The position numbers were made by a program, and so were the translations under genes. A DNA stretch of 16,225 nt from assembly GCA_020851855.1 (NCBI GenBank), contig JADZBY010000131.1:1-16225 (forward strand). Reading direction: 5' to 3'. The notes under the pieces were generated by a model, which was not told where the DNA came from, made no database searches, and saw only the letters and a program-made list of their open reading frames with translations. The DNA comes from Anaerolineae bacterium (GTDB taxonomy: Bacteria > Chloroflexota > Anaerolineae > Aggregatilineales > UBA2796). Positions 14,892 to 16,225 of the stretch are shown here, one piece after another. Numbering within the stretch: the first letter of the stretch is position 1; each line of letters opens with the position of its first letter.

Positions 14892-14969
14892 TTTGGCGTG
14901 CGGTAAACGACGGCATCGCACGAGCACGTTCAGACGATTCAGGCCAACGCCGCCACGGGAGAGGTTGCC

Positions 14970-16064
14970 GTGAAACGCTATTGCAGTGAGTGCGGGACGA
15001 TCAGCCCCAAGTTCAGCGTCTGGTGCTCGTGCGACGTGCCCAATCCCGGCCATATGTCGCAGATCTTCGAATACGGCGAGACGCTCGGTGACCTGAAAAT
15101 CACGCGGCTGGTGCGCGTCTTGAAGACGGGCGCACTGTACGAGGCGGCGCGCACCGTGGACAACAAAGAAGAGCGCGTGCTGCTCAAAGTGGCGCACAAC
15201 GAGTGCGCGGAGTTAATCAAGCGCGAGGCGGTCACGCTGGCCAAGCTCAAGGAAACGCGCCAGCACGCCATGCTCCCCGTGATTCTGTCCGCCTACCAGT
15301 ACGCCGAGAGCAAACAGCGCCCGTACGGCAAAACGGTCTTCCAGGACGAGACGAAGTATTATGTCGTCTACCAGCACGCCGAGGGCGAGTTTCTGCGCGA
15401 TATCCTGGTAAAGAATCCGCAGCCCTGGTATCAGCACGCCGCGTGGATGACCATCGGCATGGCCGACGTGATCGCCTTCCTGCACGTCAAGGCGCAAATG
15501 TTGCTCCTGAACCTCAGCCCGGAGAGCATCATGGTCCGCTATGACCGGGACGGCATCCCGCGCCCGATGCTGATCGACCTGAGCATGGTCAGCGCGCCGG
15601 ATGCGGTCGATACCGAACTGGTCAAGCGCTTCGTCATCCCGGCCTACACCGCGCCGGAGCTGATCGATGGCTCCAGCGGGCCGTATGGCGCACAGACGGA
15701 CGTGTACGGGCTGGGCCTGCTGCTCTACGAGATGCTGGCCGGCCACAGCGCCTATCCGTACAAGCTGCGCGAACCGGAAGATGTGCGCAACGCGGTGCGC
15801 ACCAGCCAACCGCTGCCGCTCATGCGCACCGATCTGGCGGGCGAAGTGACGGGCATCGTCATGCAGGCCATCGACAAAGCGCCCGCCCGCCGCCACCCGG
15901 AGATTCGCGCCTTCGCCAAAGAATTGCGCGTGAAATTCGGGGAAGTCCCCGCAGAACGGCCCAAGCGGCGTTTCCCACGGCGGCTGGTGGCGGCGGCGGT
16001 GGCGGTGGCCCTGTTCTTGCTGGCCTGGACGGTGTTCATGGCCGTGTTGCAGGTCGGCGCGTGA
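14970..16064 (+). CDS. Zinc-ribbon/pseudokinase/single-TM protein, EssB/YukC-like by architecture
   Basis: This 364-residue protein starts with a zinc-ribbon-like knuckle (C5, C8, C19, C21). A protein-kinase fold follows (about 40-320). K73 (VLLK), E86, D203 (LIDLS, the DFG position), A228-P229-E230 and D244 are in place. The catalytic loop reads LLLNLSPESIM: the HRD Asp is N181, the following Lys is S183 and the loop Asn is S186. The glycine loop is also poor (VLKTGALYEA). It should therefore be an inactive kinase that binds partners or nucleotide. One C-terminal membrane segment (about 338-358) leaves only a few residues outside. The GTG start has GGGAGAGG about 6 nt upstream. Divergent pairing with the EccC-like operon suggests a scaffold role, like the T7SSb pseudokinase EssB/YukC. 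That link is by architecture and context, not clear sequence identity. Confidence 0.88.
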   Translation: MKRYCSECGTISPKFSVWCSCDVPNPGHMSQIFEYGETLGDLKITRLVRVLKTGALYEAARTVDNKEERVLLKVAHNECAELIKREAVTLAKLKETRQHAMLPVILSAYQYAESKQRPYGKTVFQDETKYYVVYQHAEGEFLRDILVKNPQPWYQHAAWMTIGMADVIAFLHVKAQMLLLNLSPESIMVRYDRDGIPRPMLIDLSMVSAPDAVDTELVKRFVIPAYTAPELIDGSSGPYGAQTDVYGLGLLLYEMLAGHSAYPYKLREPEDVRNAVRTSQPLPLMRTDLAGEVTGIVMQAIDKAPARRHPEIRAFAKELRVKFGEVPAERPKRRFPRRLVAAAVAVALFLLAWTVFMAVLQVGA

Positions 16065-16073
16065 AGGCGTGAG

Positions 16074-16136
16074 GCGGACGAGGAAGGCCGCGTCCCTGCA
16101 CCGGTCGCCGTAGGGACAACGCCTGCGTTGTCCGCC
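16074..16136. repeat. GTAGGGAC-family palindromic repeat, full unit
   Basis: The left module (GCGGACGAGGAAGGCCGCGT...) plus the perfect palindrome GGACAACGCCTGCGTTGTCC (16114-16133) match the unit at 4694-4754. It starts 9 bp after the pseudokinase stop and may act as its 3' hairpin. Confidence 0.8.
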
Positions 16137-16179
16137 CTGTCGCCTCTCAATTGGGATAGGCGGGAGAGGGCGCGCCGAT

Positions 16180-16225
16180 GCGGACGAGGTAGGCCGCGTC
16201 CCTGCACCGGTTGCCGTAGGGACAA
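16180..16225. repeat. GTAGGGAC-family repeat, cut by the window edge
   Basis: These 46 bases match 16074-16119 with two substitutions and continue past the right edge. This makes a direct pair 106 bp apart. The 43 bases between the units hold no recognised feature. Confidence 0.8.

Noticed and set aside
14970..16064. Active Ser/Thr protein kinase (PknB-like)
   Set aside because: The catalytic Asp, Lys and Asn of the HRD loop are all replaced and the glycine loop is poor, so the fold is kept but catalysis is unlikely.

Overview
The window is GC-rich chromosomal DNA, most likely from a Chloroflexota bacterium (Anaerolineae-like). That placement is an inference. It rests on a BTAD-type regulator, a YoaR-like plus beta-lactamase-like cell-wall enzyme, a stand-alone receiver protein, a type VII secretion-like ATPase, and intergenic spaces filled with small palindromic repeats. 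No RNA genes, insertion sequences, phage genes or CRISPR arrays are visible.

Left part (1-2670): the 3' end of a gene probably ending in a LamG-like domain (+), a stand-alone CheY-like response regulator (-), a 666-bp repeat-bearing gap, and a SARP/BTAD-type regulator (+) with a sigma70-like promoter and a strong downstream hairpin. Middle part (2795-7256, all -): an SGNH-hydrolase-like membrane-anchored protein, a small Cys-rich zinc-binding protein just upstream of it, a membrane-anchored serine beta-lactamase-like protein with a YoaR-type N-terminus, and a Nudix hydrolase. Repeat-rich gaps separate several of these.

Right part (7497-16064): this is the most interesting region. A type VII secretion (T7SS/ESX)-like locus has three genes. 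(1) A 2,198-residue EccC-family FtsK/SpoIIIE ATPase carries five P-loop domains instead of the usual three, because the D1-D2 pair is duplicated in tandem (D0-D1-D2-D1'-D2'-D3). (2) Six bases downstream in the same operon is a protein that fuses a ubiquitin-like (EsaB/YukD-type) domain to an FHA domain. (3) On the opposite strand, sharing a 180-bp control region, is a zinc-ribbon/pseudokinase/single-TM protein. Its catalytic-loop Asp, Lys and Asn are replaced, and its architecture recalls the pseudokinase EssB/YukC of Firmicutes T7SSb.

A plausible model, which is inference, is that the ATPase is the motor, the UBL-FHA protein is a soluble regulatory partner, and the pseudokinase is a membrane scaffold. 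No WXG100 substrate, EccB, EccD, EccE or mycosin is present in the window, so the secretion role is not proven here.

The gaps hold at least three repeat families: palindromes with a GTAGGGAC...GTCCGC frame and interchangeable arms, long hairpins ending in a 27-nt CAGCCCGG...CCGGGC core, and CCCTCTCC/GGAGAGGG hairpins that often sit at gene ends.
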